64,000 bases of DNA from Paenibacillus tengchongensis (lineage in GTDB: Bacteria > Bacillota > Bacilli > Paenibacillales > Paenibacillaceae). The stretch is from assembly GCF_008973665.1 (NCBI RefSeq), contig NZ_WACP01000014.1, forward strand, positions 1-64,000. Reading direction: 5' to 3'. A model generated the notes under the pieces. It searched no databases, was not told the origin of the DNA, and saw only the letters and a list, made by a program, of their open reading frames with translations. Of this stretch, positions 16,135 to 24,992 are shown in pieces (the stretch's first letter is position 1; each line of letters opens with the position of its first letter). The position numbers and the translations under genes were made by a program.

Positions 16135-18087
16135 TTAGATCATCATTTTCTGCAACGCCCGGACATAACGCGATCTTGCGATGATGAAGTAGATAGCCTG
16201 GGCGGCCAGGAAAGCCAGCGCCACTGTAAAAGTAACCGTATAGACATCGAAATAGGCGAGACGTATCTGCCCCAGTAGAGGCTTCAGCACCACAAGCGTT
16301 TGTATCGCCGATATCGGAATCGGCATAAAGAAGAGAAAAGCAATTTGCTTCGTAGCCGCCGCCCGCATTTCTCTGCTGCTCAGTCCGATCTTGGAGAGGG
16401 CACGGTACGTCCGGCTGTCGGCAGATAGCTCCGTATAAAGCTTGAAGTACAAAAAGCTTGCCATCGAAATGGAGAAGATTAGTGCGATAAAAACCCCGAT
16501 AAAGCTGAACACGGAGGTCGTATCTTTTGTGCTCAAGTATTTTTCGGAACGAATCGTCAAAATGTTGGGGAAATTACGAGATTCTGAGGCGCTTCCAAAG
16601 TACTCATCGATTTGCTGCTGATTCCATGTGTACAGCTCTGCACCAATCCTGGATTGCTCATCTTGCCGCGAGGGAAGCTCTGTCCAGGCAGGTACATGAT
16701 AGATGAAATTCGGTCTGCTTCGTAAATCGGCTGATAATTTGTTGTATAGGGCATCATCAACAATGAGCATAGCCCCGGCTTCACTAACGCCTCCCAGCTG
16801 GCGCATGCTGATCTCCTGCACAATTGTAATGCTGGCCTCGGTTCCCTCAAGCTTTAATGGCTGCTCAGGCAAACGCTTGGAGTCCGCATATACCGCAACA
16901 GCCGTTTGTCCGGACAGAGGCTCTAGCGGCGGTATCTCCAGCAAAGCTGCCAGTTGACTAATCTGGCTTGCCCGAACAAACTCTACATCGCTGCTCTTGG
17001 TTGGGTCATGGACCCCATCTTGCAGCATAGCTAGGACACTGTCTATCCGATACCGCTGATAAGCGATGCCCGCTTCCTGCATAGGCTGATCAATAACGGC
17101 CAGTTCCGCATCTATAAGCTTTGGCTGAAATACATCATAGCTGAGCGCAAATTTATTGTTGATATACTGCTGTTTGTTGTCTTGATTAACGGCGAGTACA
17201 AAGCCTGCGCTGATGCAGGCGATTGAAGTAACAATTGTCACCAGAAACAGCATCCTGGCATTATCCTTCAGCTTATAGCTGATCTCAGAAATCCACAGCA
17301 GATTTGTGCCGCGCCATACCCGCTTGCGATTTCGTTGCAGTAACCGAATGAGGAGAACAGACAGCTGGGAGTAAAAGAAGTAGGTACCGGAAATGCCGGA
17401 AAAAGCGGCGATCATCAGAAATTCCGGAGAAAGAGCAGCTTTCCCAATGAGCAGAAAACTGACAGCCAGCAAAATCGTGCCCAGCAGGGAAAGCCAAATC
17501 GAAGCTTTCGGCTCCCGCTTCGGCTTGCTGCTGCCCGTCAAAAGCTCCAGCACCCGGCTTTTGCGGATAAACAGCAGCGTAAACAGCGAGATCGCCATAA
17601 ACAAGGCAGCAAAGCAGCCCGCCGTCAATAGTATGGCCTTCACTGGCCAATAAAAGGCCAGCTCGTCCATACCAATCATTCTAGTGCTGAACAGCAGAAA
17701 CAGCTTGGACAACAGCAGCCCGCCGGCGATTCCGGTCACGATGGAAACTGTGCCGATGATCATATTTTCCAGGAATATCAGGCCGTTCATCTGTCCTGCC
17801 CGTGCGCCCAGCATCATTAAAATCCCGAATTCCTTGTTGCGGGCTTTCAGGAAGGCGCTGATCGAGTAGAGCACAAAAAAGACTGCAAAAATAATCACTA
17901 CATACGCAGCAACCTGCATGCTGACTAACGTCATTTTGCCCATAGAAGCCTGCCGAATCTCAGGATGATAGATAAAGACGGCAAACGTAAAGAAAATCAT
18001 CACCATAAATGCGCTGCTGAATAAATATGCCGTGTAAGCACGCCTGTTGCGGCGGACATTATTCCACGCGAACTGAGGAAAATTCAT
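16135..18087 (-). CDS. BceB-like ABC transporter permease
   Basis: A 650-residue permease of the peptide-detoxification family (BceB/VraG). It has one N-terminal membrane segment, an FtsX-like block of three (about 60-190), further paired segments, a large extracellular loop (about 310-510) and three C-terminal segments with TKQIAFLFFMPIPIS. With the BceA-like ATPase it should free lipid II intermediates from bacitracin-type or lantibiotic peptides and signal to the BceS-like kinase. The frame is open 48 codons upstream, but ATG 18087 has GGGAGGG in front and gives MNFPQFAWNNVRRN, the family N-terminus. It overlaps the ATPase gene by 29 nt. A degraded second copy is at 38604-39165. Confidence 0.9.
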   Translation of the reverse strand: MNFPQFAWNNVRRNRRAYTAYLFSSAFMVMIFFTFAVFIYHPEIRQASMGKMTLVSMQVAAYVVIIFAVFFVLYSISAFLKARNKEFGILMMLGARAGQMNGLIFLENMIIGTVSIVTGIAGGLLLSKLFLLFSTRMIGMDELAFYWPVKAILLTAGCFAALFMAISLFTLLFIRKSRVLELLTGSSKPKREPKASIWLSLLGTILLAVSFLLIGKAALSPEFLMIAAFSGISGTYFFYSQLSVLLIRLLQRNRKRVWRGTNLLWISEISYKLKDNARMLFLVTIVTSIACISAGFVLAVNQDNKQQYINNKFALSYDVFQPKLIDAELAVIDQPMQEAGIAYQRYRIDSVLAMLQDGVHDPTKSSDVEFVRASQISQLAALLEIPPLEPLSGQTAVAVYADSKRLPEQPLKLEGTEASITIVQEISMRQLGGVSEAGAMLIVDDALYNKLSADLRSRPNFIYHVPAWTELPSRQDEQSRIGAELYTWNQQQIDEYFGSASESRNFPNILTIRSEKYLSTKDTTSVFSFIGVFIALIFSISMASFLYFKLYTELSADSRTYRALSKIGLSSREMRAAATKQIAFLFFMPIPISAIQTLVVLKPLLGQIRLAYFDVYTVTFTVALAFLAAQAIYFIIARSRYVRALQKMMI

Positions 18088-18832
18088 TCCGGTGCCCTCC
18101 CCAGAAAGACAAAGTATCAATGATTTTCTGAAAAAAGGATTGCCGATTCTCGCCGCGGTGAATTTCCCCGGCCAGACGCCCATCCTTGATAAACACAATC
18201 CGCTGGCAGTAGCTGGCTGCGAGCGGATCATGAGTGACCAGCATCAGCGTAGTGCCCTGCTGTTCGTTGATGTCGGCCAGCGATTCCATGACCATTCTCG
18301 CAGAGGTTGAATCGAGCGCTCCTGTGGGCTCATCGGCAAGCAGCAGCGATGGGGCCGCGATCACCGCCCTGGCGATCGCCGTCCGCTGGCGCTGCCCTCC
18401 GGATATTTCATAGGTACGTTTGTTTAATATCGAGGTTATGTTCAGGCGCCCGGCAATTTGCTTCAGCCTCTCTTCCATCTCCGGCAGCCGGTAGTTGTCC
18501 AGCGTCAGTGGAAGCACGATATTCTCTGCGACAGTTAAGGTGTCCAGCAGATTGAAATCCTGAAATACAAAGCCAAGCTCCCGGCGGCGGAATAATGCCA
18601 GCTCCTTGGTTCTCAGCTGATAAGGATTGCTGCCGTTAATTAACACCTCGCCCGAACTGGGCACATCAATCGTGGAAACCATATGCAGCAGTGTTGTTTT
18701 GCCGCTGCCTGACGGTCCCATGATCCCTACGAACTCTCCCGGCTCGATGGTCAAATGGATATCCGTCAATGCATGGGTCACGACTTTTCCCGGGTATACT
18801 TTATTCAGCGCCTTCACCTGCAAAATACTCAT
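18059..18832 (-). CDS. BceA-like ABC transporter ATP-binding protein
   Basis: A 257-residue ATPase partner of the adjacent permease. Walker A GPSGSGKTT at about residues 38-46, Q-loop FQDFNLL, signature ISGGQRQR, Walker B LLLADEPTGALD and H-loop THDP are all intact. The C-terminal extension beyond the core (ENRQSFFQKII) is usual for BceA/YxdL proteins. AAAGGA 9 nt upstream favours ATG 18832 over the frame start at 18850. First gene of the bceAB pair; the two-component genes lie upstream in the same orientation, separated by a strong hairpin, so bceAB likely has its own BceR-dependent promoter in 18833-18990. Confidence 0.92.
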   Translation of the reverse strand: MSILQVKALNKVYPGKVVTHALTDIHLTIEPGEFVGIMGPSGSGKTTLLHMVSTIDVPSSGEVLINGSNPYQLRTKELALFRRRELGFVFQDFNLLDTLTVAENIVLPLTLDNYRLPEMEERLKQIAGRLNITSILNKRTYEISGGQRQRTAIARAVIAAPSLLLADEPTGALDSTSARMVMESLADINEQQGTTLMLVTHDPLAASYCQRIVFIKDGRLAGEIHRGENRQSFFQKIIDTLSFWGGHRNEFSSVRVE

Positions 18833-18991
18833 GCTATTCATTCCTTTCAAGGATGCGGATCATTGGTCATGTCTCTATTCATGTAACACTCTATTAATTT
18901 AGCTTATGAGCGGCGTGGGTGCTATCGATTCACCTTAAATATTACTTACATTAGGCTTAAGTTTATGTTCGCCTTTACGTTCGGCAGCAGA

Positions 18992-19041
18992 CAGGAAAAG
19001 AAGTGCAGGAGCATTCAAGGCTTCCTGCACTTCTTTTCCTG
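18992..19041 (-). terminator. 19-bp perfect hairpin after the bceS-like gene
   Basis: 18992-19010 pairs base for base with 19023-19041 around a 12-nt loop, 15 nt past the kinase stop. There is no clear U tail, but the right arm is U-rich. It probably separates the regulator transcript from the transporter transcript. Confidence 0.6.
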
Positions 19042-19055
19042 CTTATATGCTAAAG

Positions 19056-20042
19056 CTATGTGCGATGCTGAAACAACAGAGTTACAATCGTGCCGGCTCC
19101 CGGCTTCGATTGCAGCGTCACCTCGTGTCCGAGCCGTCCGCATACCTCTTTAACCAAATATAAGCCCATTCCGGTAGATTCGGAATATTCTCTCCCGCGT
19201 TCCCCTGTATAGTAAGGATGAAATACGCGGTTCAGGTCCTCTTTTACAATCCCGATCCCTTGATCCTGTACAGTCAGTTTACATGAGTTGCCCAGCTCTT
19301 CCGCTGAAATCGTAATGGCTTTGCCCGTCCCGACGGTGTAGTTCAAGGCATTCACCACAATCTGATCGAGCATAAAGCGCAGCCATTTCGCATCCGAATA
19401 CACCTTGAGGTCCTCGCTGATCTGGAGCACTGGAGTAATTCCCTTGCCGATAAACAGCTTGCGGTTGCCGGCCACGACCTTGTTGACGATGTGACGGAGC
19501 TCTACGGCTTCGACAGCGAAATCCTGCTCGAACCGGTCGAGCCTGGCTGTGTATAAGACCATTTCCAGCCCTTTGCACAGCCGGTCCAGTTCCTCCTGGA
19601 TGCTCTCGGCCGCCGGCTCCTCCAGCTCCTGCAGCAGCAGTTGAATCACGGAGATCGGTGTTTTCATCTGATGCACCCAACGGTTCATGAATACGAGCTG
19701 CTGCTCGTTTCCGCTTTGCAGCTGCAGTATTTGCTCCTTGAAATGCCGGTCATAGCTGCAAAGCAGCTTATGGACCGCATCGGACAGCGGCGCCTCATCC
19801 ATAGGCTGAATCAGCTCTTCCTGCACGGTAAGTGGCGCTTCGAGACGTCTGTACAGCTCCCGGTGCTGGCAGTAGCGGTAAATCAAATATAAGGCAAGCA
19901 CAACCGTGCTTAACAGGAAGCCGTATAGCACAATCGCCAAAGGCCGTCCCTCTCCGGCAAGCCAATACAGCAAAGGAACCAATGCAGACTGAACCGAATA
20001 AAACAGCAGCAGAGGCACATGCTCCTTCCAGAACAGCTTCAT
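19056..20042 (-). CDS. BceS-like intramembrane-sensing histidine kinase
   Basis: A 328-residue kinase with two close membrane helices (about 10-30 and 36-56) and almost no extracellular loop. This architecture senses peptide antibiotics through the partner transporter rather than directly. The phospho-acceptor is His124 in RWVHQMKTPIS. The ATP-binding domain shows N-box VVNALNYT, DQGIGI and GMGLYLVK. The ATGA overlap with the response-regulator stop indicates translational coupling. Together with the downstream ATPase and permease it forms a BceRSAB-type module. Confidence 0.92.
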   Translation of the reverse strand: MKLFWKEHVPLLLFYSVQSALVPLLYWLAGEGRPLAIVLYGFLLSTVVLALYLIYRYCQHRELYRRLEAPLTVQEELIQPMDEAPLSDAVHKLLCSYDRHFKEQILQLQSGNEQQLVFMNRWVHQMKTPISVIQLLLQELEEPAAESIQEELDRLCKGLEMVLYTARLDRFEQDFAVEAVELRHIVNKVVAGNRKLFIGKGITPVLQISEDLKVYSDAKWLRFMLDQIVVNALNYTVGTGKAITISAEELGNSCKLTVQDQGIGIVKEDLNRVFHPYYTGERGREYSESTGMGLYLVKEVCGRLGHEVTLQSKPGAGTIVTLLFQHRT

Positions 20043-20740
20043 TGCAGGTCCTCCTGCCTTACCGCCAGCTTGTAGCCCACTCCCCGTACCGTTTCTACAC
20101 GATCCCCGGAGCCAAGCTCATTCAGCTTTTTGCGCAGCCTCGTAATGTACACATTCAAGGTGTTGTCATCAATAAAATGATGATTCTCCCACATCAGATC
20201 CAGCAGCTTCTCCCTGCTCACTGCCCTTCCCTGCTTCAGCATAAGCGCCTCGAGCAGCTGGTTTTCTTTCAAAGTCAGCTCGGCTTCATGACCCGCGCAG
20301 CTTACCGTGTAACGCTCGGGATACAGGATGAGCCCGCCGGACTCCAGCCTCTTCTCCTCCTGGCTTGAAGCGTATGCACCGTATGCTCTGCGCAGATGGC
20401 TGCGTATTTTGGCCATAACGATCTCATAATGGAAGGGCTTGGTGATATAATCATCCGCACCGTTCTCCAGCGCCATCACCTGATCCATCTCACTGTCCCG
20501 GGCAGATATGAACAAGATGGGGCAATGCGAATGCATTCGGATTTGCCGGCACCAGTAGAAGCCGTCATACTTGGGCAGATTGATATCGAGCAGCACCAGG
20601 TCCGCCCCTGCTTCCTGAAACTCCTCCACCACCTGACTGAAATCGGCCGCCTCCCTCGCCTCGAATCCGTATCTGGACATGTACGAGAGCAGCAGATTGG
20701 AGATTTTGGCATCATCCTCGACGATGTATATTTTGTACAT
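20039..20740 (-). CDS. BceR-like response regulator, OmpR family
   Basis: A 233-residue regulator. The receiver domain has acidic pocket EDD at 8-10, phospho-acceptor Asp52 (LLDINLP) and Lys in YITKPF at about 102. The winged-helix domain (about 130-230) ends with RVETVRGVGYKL. It should activate the downstream bceAB-like promoter when the kinase-transporter complex senses its peptide. First gene of the minus-strand set. The 220-bp gap to the TetR gene carries both divergent promoters. Confidence 0.92.
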   Translation of the reverse strand: MYKIYIVEDDAKISNLLLSYMSRYGFEAREAADFSQVVEEFQEAGADLVLLDINLPKYDGFYWCRQIRMHSHCPILFISARDSEMDQVMALENGADDYITKPFHYEIVMAKIRSHLRRAYGAYASSQEEKRLESGGLILYPERYTVSCAGHEAELTLKENQLLEALMLKQGRAVSREKLLDLMWENHHFIDDNTLNVYITRLRKKLNELGSGDRVETVRGVGYKLAVRQEDLQ

Positions 20741-20963
20741 AAGTTAAGCTCCTGTTCCGGCCTGAAATCGAAAACTATCATGCTACTTCAGATCTGCTGT
20801 AAACTCATATATAATACCACGCCTGTGGATAAATCAAGTGATTATATTCACAACAAGTGCTGGCTGAGCCTGATATTAGTGATCATTGCATTTCTCTGCC
20901 CGCTGAGGTACTATTTTTTATGTTGACAAATTTGCAGGTCTAAACAAGGAGGTCTACATAACC

Positions 20964-21548
20964 ATGTGCCCCCGTACCAAAGAACAAAATGAGCTTATAC
21001 GCGTGCAGCGCAGAGAACAGATCCTTGACGTCGCCGCCCGCTCCTACTTCCGCACAGGCGGCAGCTTTGATGTACGCGATGTTGCCCGTGAGGCAGGGCT
21101 TGGGTACGGCACAGTATATCATTACTATCCTAACCGGCATTTATTGATAGAGGATGTACTGGGCAGCGGCTTCGAGCGATGTGAACAGGCTGTCGCTGAT
21201 TTGGCGAACACGAGCGGCAGTCCCCCCGATGCCAGTCACCTGCTCAGGTGCTGCCAAGCGCTGCTCCGGCTGTGGCAGTCAGATGCCCGCGCATTTCTTG
21301 TCTTCAAGATGGCGGCGGAGCATTATGCAGGCTTGCCGGAGAAAGCGCGGCACACCGCCAAGAGACGGTTTATGGAAGGGATATACGTTCCGCTGCAATC
21401 GATCGCCCAGTGTGATGACGACAGCGTCGATCATATGCTTGCGGTGCTGGTTGGCTGCAGCGGGCTGTACTACTATGCGGGTAATTCGGGGCTGGACGTC
21501 GATCGAATCGCCCGACTCGCAATTCACGCAATTACGAAGGAGTCCTGA
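20964..21548 (+). CDS. TetR-family transcriptional regulator
   Basis: A 194-residue regulator with an N-terminal helix-turn-helix (about 28-55, VRDVAREAGLGYGTVYHYYPNRHLL). The Cys- and Leu-rich helical C-terminal domain is not assignable to a specific ligand. AAGGAGGT lies 10 nt before ATG 20964, and a TTGACA is present at about 20923. The methionine aminopeptidase gene starts 8 nt after its stop, so the two form an operon. Confidence 0.87.
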   Translation: MCPRTKEQNELIRVQRREQILDVAARSYFRTGGSFDVRDVAREAGLGYGTVYHYYPNRHLLIEDVLGSGFERCEQAVADLANTSGSPPDASHLLRCCQALLRLWQSDARAFLVFKMAAEHYAGLPEKARHTAKRRFMEGIYVPLQSIAQCDDDSVDHMLAVLVGCSGLYYYAGNSGLDVDRIARLAIHAITKES

Positions 21549-21555
21549 TACGAAC

Positions 21556-22302
21556 ATGGTCATCTTAAAAAGCAAGCATGAAATTGAAGCGATCCGCAAG
21601 GCGAGCCAAGTGGTGGCTGAATGCCACCGTACCATTGCCCCGCTTATCAAACCGGGAATAACCACGAGCGACATTGACCGCATCTTCGAGGACATTATGT
21701 TGAAGCACGGTGCCAAGCCATATCAGAAGGGTTACAATGGCTATCCCTATGCGACCTGTGCTTCCGTCAACGACGTGATCGCGCATGGCTTCCCTGGCAA
21801 TAAGCCGCTTGAGGAAGGCGATATCGTAACCATCGACACGGTCGCCGAGCTTGGCGGCTGGCTCGGCGATTCGGCCTGGAGCTATGCGGTCGGGCAGATC
21901 TCCCAGGCGGCCGAGAGGCTGATGCGCGTCACGAAGGAATGTCTTGATCTGGGCATTGAGCTGGCGCAGCCCGGCAACCGTCTCGGCGATGTGACGAATG
22001 CGATTCAGCGGCATGCGGAATCGCACGGCTTCGGCGTCGTGCGCGACCTTCTCGCCCATGGCATCGGCCGCGACCTGCACGAGGAGCCGACTTACGCGCA
22101 TGTTGGCAAGCCCGGCAAGGGCCCACGCATTAAGGAAGGTATGGTGTTCACCATTGAACCTATGATCACCGAAGGCACCTACTACATGACCATTGATCCG
22201 GACGGCTGGACTGCGCGGACGCAGGACCGTAAGCTGGCCGCCCAATACGAGCACACCATTGCCATTACGGCTGAAGGACCGCAGATCCTGACCGCGCAAT
22301 AA
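21556..22302 (+). CDS. map: Type I methionine aminopeptidase, probably an accessory copy
   Basis: A 248-residue cytosolic metalloprotease that removes initiator methionine. The metal ligands are all visible: Asp in VTIDTVAE, Asp in GDSAWSY, His in AHGIGRDLHEEP, Glu in FTIEPM and Glu in AQYEHTIAI. The active-site His is in VIAHGFP. The frame is open far upstream through the TetR gene, but ATG 21556 begins the conserved MVILKSKHEIEAIRKA. The start is 8 nt after the regulator stop, with AAGGAG inside the end of that gene. The housekeeping map gene normally sits in the ribosomal protein cluster, so this TetR-linked copy is likely a specialised paralogue. Confidence 0.92.
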   Translation: MVILKSKHEIEAIRKASQVVAECHRTIAPLIKPGITTSDIDRIFEDIMLKHGAKPYQKGYNGYPYATCASVNDVIAHGFPGNKPLEEGDIVTIDTVAELGGWLGDSAWSYAVGQISQAAERLMRVTKECLDLGIELAQPGNRLGDVTNAIQRHAESHGFGVVRDLLAHGIGRDLHEEPTYAHVGKPGKGPRIKEGMVFTIEPMITEGTYYMTIDPDGWTARTQDRKLAAQYEHTIAITAEGPQILTAQ

Positions 22303-22304
22303 TA

Positions 22305-22345
22305 AACCGCAGAAGTCGGCCATGTGATGGTCGGCTTCTGCGGTT
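22305..22345 (+). terminator. Terminator hairpin after map
   Basis: AACCGCAGAAG (22305-22315) pairs with CTTCTGCGGTT (22335-22345), extended inward by wobble pairs. It starts 3 nt past the map stop; the tail is only weakly U-rich. Confidence 0.7.
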
Positions 22346-22410
22346 GTTACCGGGCGGTGGATACGATAACCATTTACAAAACGGGCATACTTGTATTCAG
22401 TTGACCGGAA

Positions 22411-23886
22411 TTACACAGTTACCGGCGCCTGCTCGGCCGCTCCGGCCTCCTTGCCGGGACGCAGCGGGCTCGGAGGCTGCACCTCGTCCGGGAACAGGCT
22501 GACGTAAGCTTCGCCGTCCAGCCGCTGCACCAGCTCCGCCTTCGCCGCAGCGACCAGCGAAGGGTCGAGCAGTGCCGCAATGGCGGTGCACGCCATCGCT
22601 TTGCCCGCGAGCAGCATGCCCTTGTGGGCGTAGCTGCTCTTGCCCTGCGCGACCGTCTGCCAGGCATGGATCGGCGTCGCATAGGCCCAGGTCGCCGTGC
22701 CGCACTGGGCGGTCGGCACGTTCCAGCTGACGTCGCCGACATCCGTCGACGCCGGCATGACCACCAGCTTCTCCATCGGCGGAGCGACGAAGCCTGCCAG
22801 CGGACGCGCCGCGAGCATCCCGTGAAGCGCCTTGCCGCCTTGCCGCGCGGCGCTTGCCTTGTCCTCTTCCGGAATCGCAGCATAAATTTCCTTAGCGAAA
22901 GCCAGCTCTTCCTCCGTATATTCAGGAAGTGCAAGGCCGGTCATGAACTCGTACATCTTACCTTCCAGCGCTGCATTCGGAATCAGGTTGGCTGCCCCGC
23001 CCTCGTAGTGGTACGACATCTTCGTCCCGGTCATCAGGGCCGCTCCGCGCGCCACGTCAAGCACCCGCTCGAACAGCTCGGATACCTGGGCCGCTTTCGG
23101 CGCCCGGACCAGATAATTCACTTCCGCCTCGGCTTGCACCACGTTCGGAGCGAAGCCGCCCGTATTCGTCACGGCATAATGAACGCGGGCTTCCGGGATC
23201 ATATGCTCGCGCAGGTAGTTCACGCCCACGTTCATCAGTTCAACCGCATCCAGCGCGCTTCGTCCGAGATGGGGCGCGGCTGCGGCATGGGCACTCCGGC
23301 CGGCGAACTTGAAGTGTACATGCAGATTGGCTAGCGAAGACATATGCATGACGACATTCATCGTGGCCGGATGCCAGCAGAAGGCGGCGTCGACATCGCT
23401 GAACAGGCCCGCTCTGGCCATGTACGCTTTGCCGGAGCCGCTCTCTTCCGCCGGACAGCCGTAATAGCGGACCGTACCGGTGATTCCGTGCTCCAGCAAA
23501 TAATCCTTCACTGCAACGGCGGCGGCAAGCGAGCCTGCTCCGAGCAGATTATGGCCGCAGCCATGCCCGTTCGCCCCCGGCACAACCGGGTCGAAGCTGG
23601 CCTGGCCTGCCTGCTGGCTAAGGCCGGCAAGGGCGTCGAATTCGCCGAGAATCGCGATGACGGGAGAACCGCTCCCGAAGCTGCCGACAAATCCGGTGGC
23701 GAGTCCGGCGACGCCCCGTTCGACGGAGAAGCCTTCCTGCTCCAGTGCCTTGCAGAGGGTATCGGCCGATTCAAACTCGGCGAAACGCGTCTCCGCAAAG
23801 CCCCAGATCCTGTCGCTTACGTCGATAAATACATCTCTCTTGCCTTCGATATAGGCGGTAACATCCTGAATGATCTTCTCGTTCAT
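22411..23886 (-). CDS. M20 family amidohydrolase, AbgB-like
   Basis: A 491-residue zinc peptidase or amidase. The M20D metal-site motifs are visible: GANGHGCGHNLLG at about 110, PAEESGSGKA at about 148, and a dimerisation domain near 200-320. Long M20 members of this size with an N-terminal MNEKIIQDVTAYIEGKRD resemble AbgB, which splits p-aminobenzoyl-glutamate, and related N-acyl amino acid hydrolases. The frame is open 7 codons further, but ATG 23886 has AGAGGTG in front. Last gene of the peptide-uptake operon, so it probably hydrolyses the imported dipeptide or aminoacylated compound. Confidence 0.85.
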   Translation of the reverse strand: MNEKIIQDVTAYIEGKRDVFIDVSDRIWGFAETRFAEFESADTLCKALEQEGFSVERGVAGLATGFVGSFGSGSPVIAILGEFDALAGLSQQAGQASFDPVVPGANGHGCGHNLLGAGSLAAAVAVKDYLLEHGITGTVRYYGCPAEESGSGKAYMARAGLFSDVDAAFCWHPATMNVVMHMSSLANLHVHFKFAGRSAHAAAAPHLGRSALDAVELMNVGVNYLREHMIPEARVHYAVTNTGGFAPNVVQAEAEVNYLVRAPKAAQVSELFERVLDVARGAALMTGTKMSYHYEGGAANLIPNAALEGKMYEFMTGLALPEYTEEELAFAKEIYAAIPEEDKASAARQGGKALHGMLAARPLAGFVAPPMEKLVVMPASTDVGDVSWNVPTAQCGTATWAYATPIHAWQTVAQGKSSYAHKGMLLAGKAMACTAIAALLDPSLVAAAKAELVQRLDGEAYVSLFPDEVQPPSPLRPGKEAGAAEQAPVTV

Positions 23887-23940
23887 GCAAGGCACCTCTC
23901 TTCTCAAATTGGTCTTCCTGAATCTGTGTTCCGGTTCCTT

Positions 23941-24930
23941 TCATTCAAACGCAAAACAGGCAACGGCATGATCGTGATGCCCCTTGAGCTCCGGCTCGTA
24001 TTCGCGGCATATGGCCTTCGCGATCGGACATCGCGTGTGGAAGCGGCAGCCGCCGGGGGGCCGGACCGGATTCGGAACATCCCCCTTAATGATGATCCGC
24101 TGTTCCGCACGCCGCCTCGGGTCCGAGGCCGGGTTCGCACTCAGCAGGGCATTCGTGTACGGATGCCTCGGTGCCCGAAACAGCTTCTCCCGGCTGGCGA
24201 TTTCCACGATTTTGCCCAGGTACATGACGGCAATCCGGTCGCTGATATAGCGGACGGCCCCGAGTCCGTGCCCGATGAACAGATAAGAAAGGCCCTTCTC
24301 CTGCTGGAGCTGCTTCAGCAGATTCAGTATCTGCGCCTGGATCGAGACGTCGAGCGCCGAGACGGGCTCGTCGCAGACGATCAGCCTGGGGCCTAACGCC
24401 AGCGCCCGCGCGATACCGATGCGCTGCCGCTGACCCCCGGAGAATTCATAGGAATACCGGCTCTTGTCTGCGGGCGCAATCCCCACAGTCGCGAGCAGCC
24501 CTTCCACACGCTCCTGTACAGACGAACGGGTCTCGAGCCGGTGTACAAGCAGAGGCTCTGCCAGAATATCGCCGATCCGCATCCGGGGATTAAGCGAGGA
24601 ATACGGGTCCTGGAAGATCATCCCCATGCTTGCCCGGAGCTGCCGGAGCTCCCGCTTGCCGAGCTCTGAGAGCTCTTGGCCCGAATAGAACACCCTTCCT
24701 TCATGAGGCTCCTCAAGCTGAAGCAGGGTGCGGCCGACGGTCGACTTGCCGCAGCCCGACTCGCCGACGAGACCGAGGGTCTCGCCGGCGCGGATCGAGA
24801 AGCTGACGCCGTCAACCGCCCGGACATAATCCGTGATCCGCGAGAATAGTCCCTGCCGGATCGGATAGTATGTCTTAAGCCCCTCGACCCTGAGCAGTGG
24901 CGGCAGCTTCTCCTTGTCTGAACCTCGCAT
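23941..24930 (-). CDS. Second DppF/OppF-type ABC ATPase of the peptide operon
   Basis: A 329-residue oligopeptide-transporter ATPase. Walker A GESGCGKST, signature FSGGQRQR, Walker B LIVCDEPVSALD and the C-terminal oligopeptide/dipeptide domain with GCRFHTRCP (iron-sulfur-type Cys cluster region) are present. The H-loop reads IGHGLGAV: the Asp that normally follows His is Gly. It is a paralogue of the protein at 28643-29641 and shares that variant. A GGGGGGTG element precedes ATG 24930. It sits downstream of the binding-protein gene, an unusual extra copy since one DppD/DppF pair already exists upstream. Confidence 0.9.
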   Translation of the reverse strand: MRGSDKEKLPPLLRVEGLKTYYPIRQGLFSRITDYVRAVDGVSFSIRAGETLGLVGESGCGKSTVGRTLLQLEEPHEGRVFYSGQELSELGKRELRQLRASMGMIFQDPYSSLNPRMRIGDILAEPLLVHRLETRSSVQERVEGLLATVGIAPADKSRYSYEFSGGQRQRIGIARALALGPRLIVCDEPVSALDVSIQAQILNLLKQLQQEKGLSYLFIGHGLGAVRYISDRIAVMYLGKIVEIASREKLFRAPRHPYTNALLSANPASDPRRRAEQRIIIKGDVPNPVRPPGGCRFHTRCPIAKAICREYEPELKGHHDHAVACFAFE

Positions 24931-24992
24931 AGTGCAGCACCCCCCTGCTCCGAAGCCGGCTGTGACAGCCTTCTCTAACGGCGGCTATTCAG

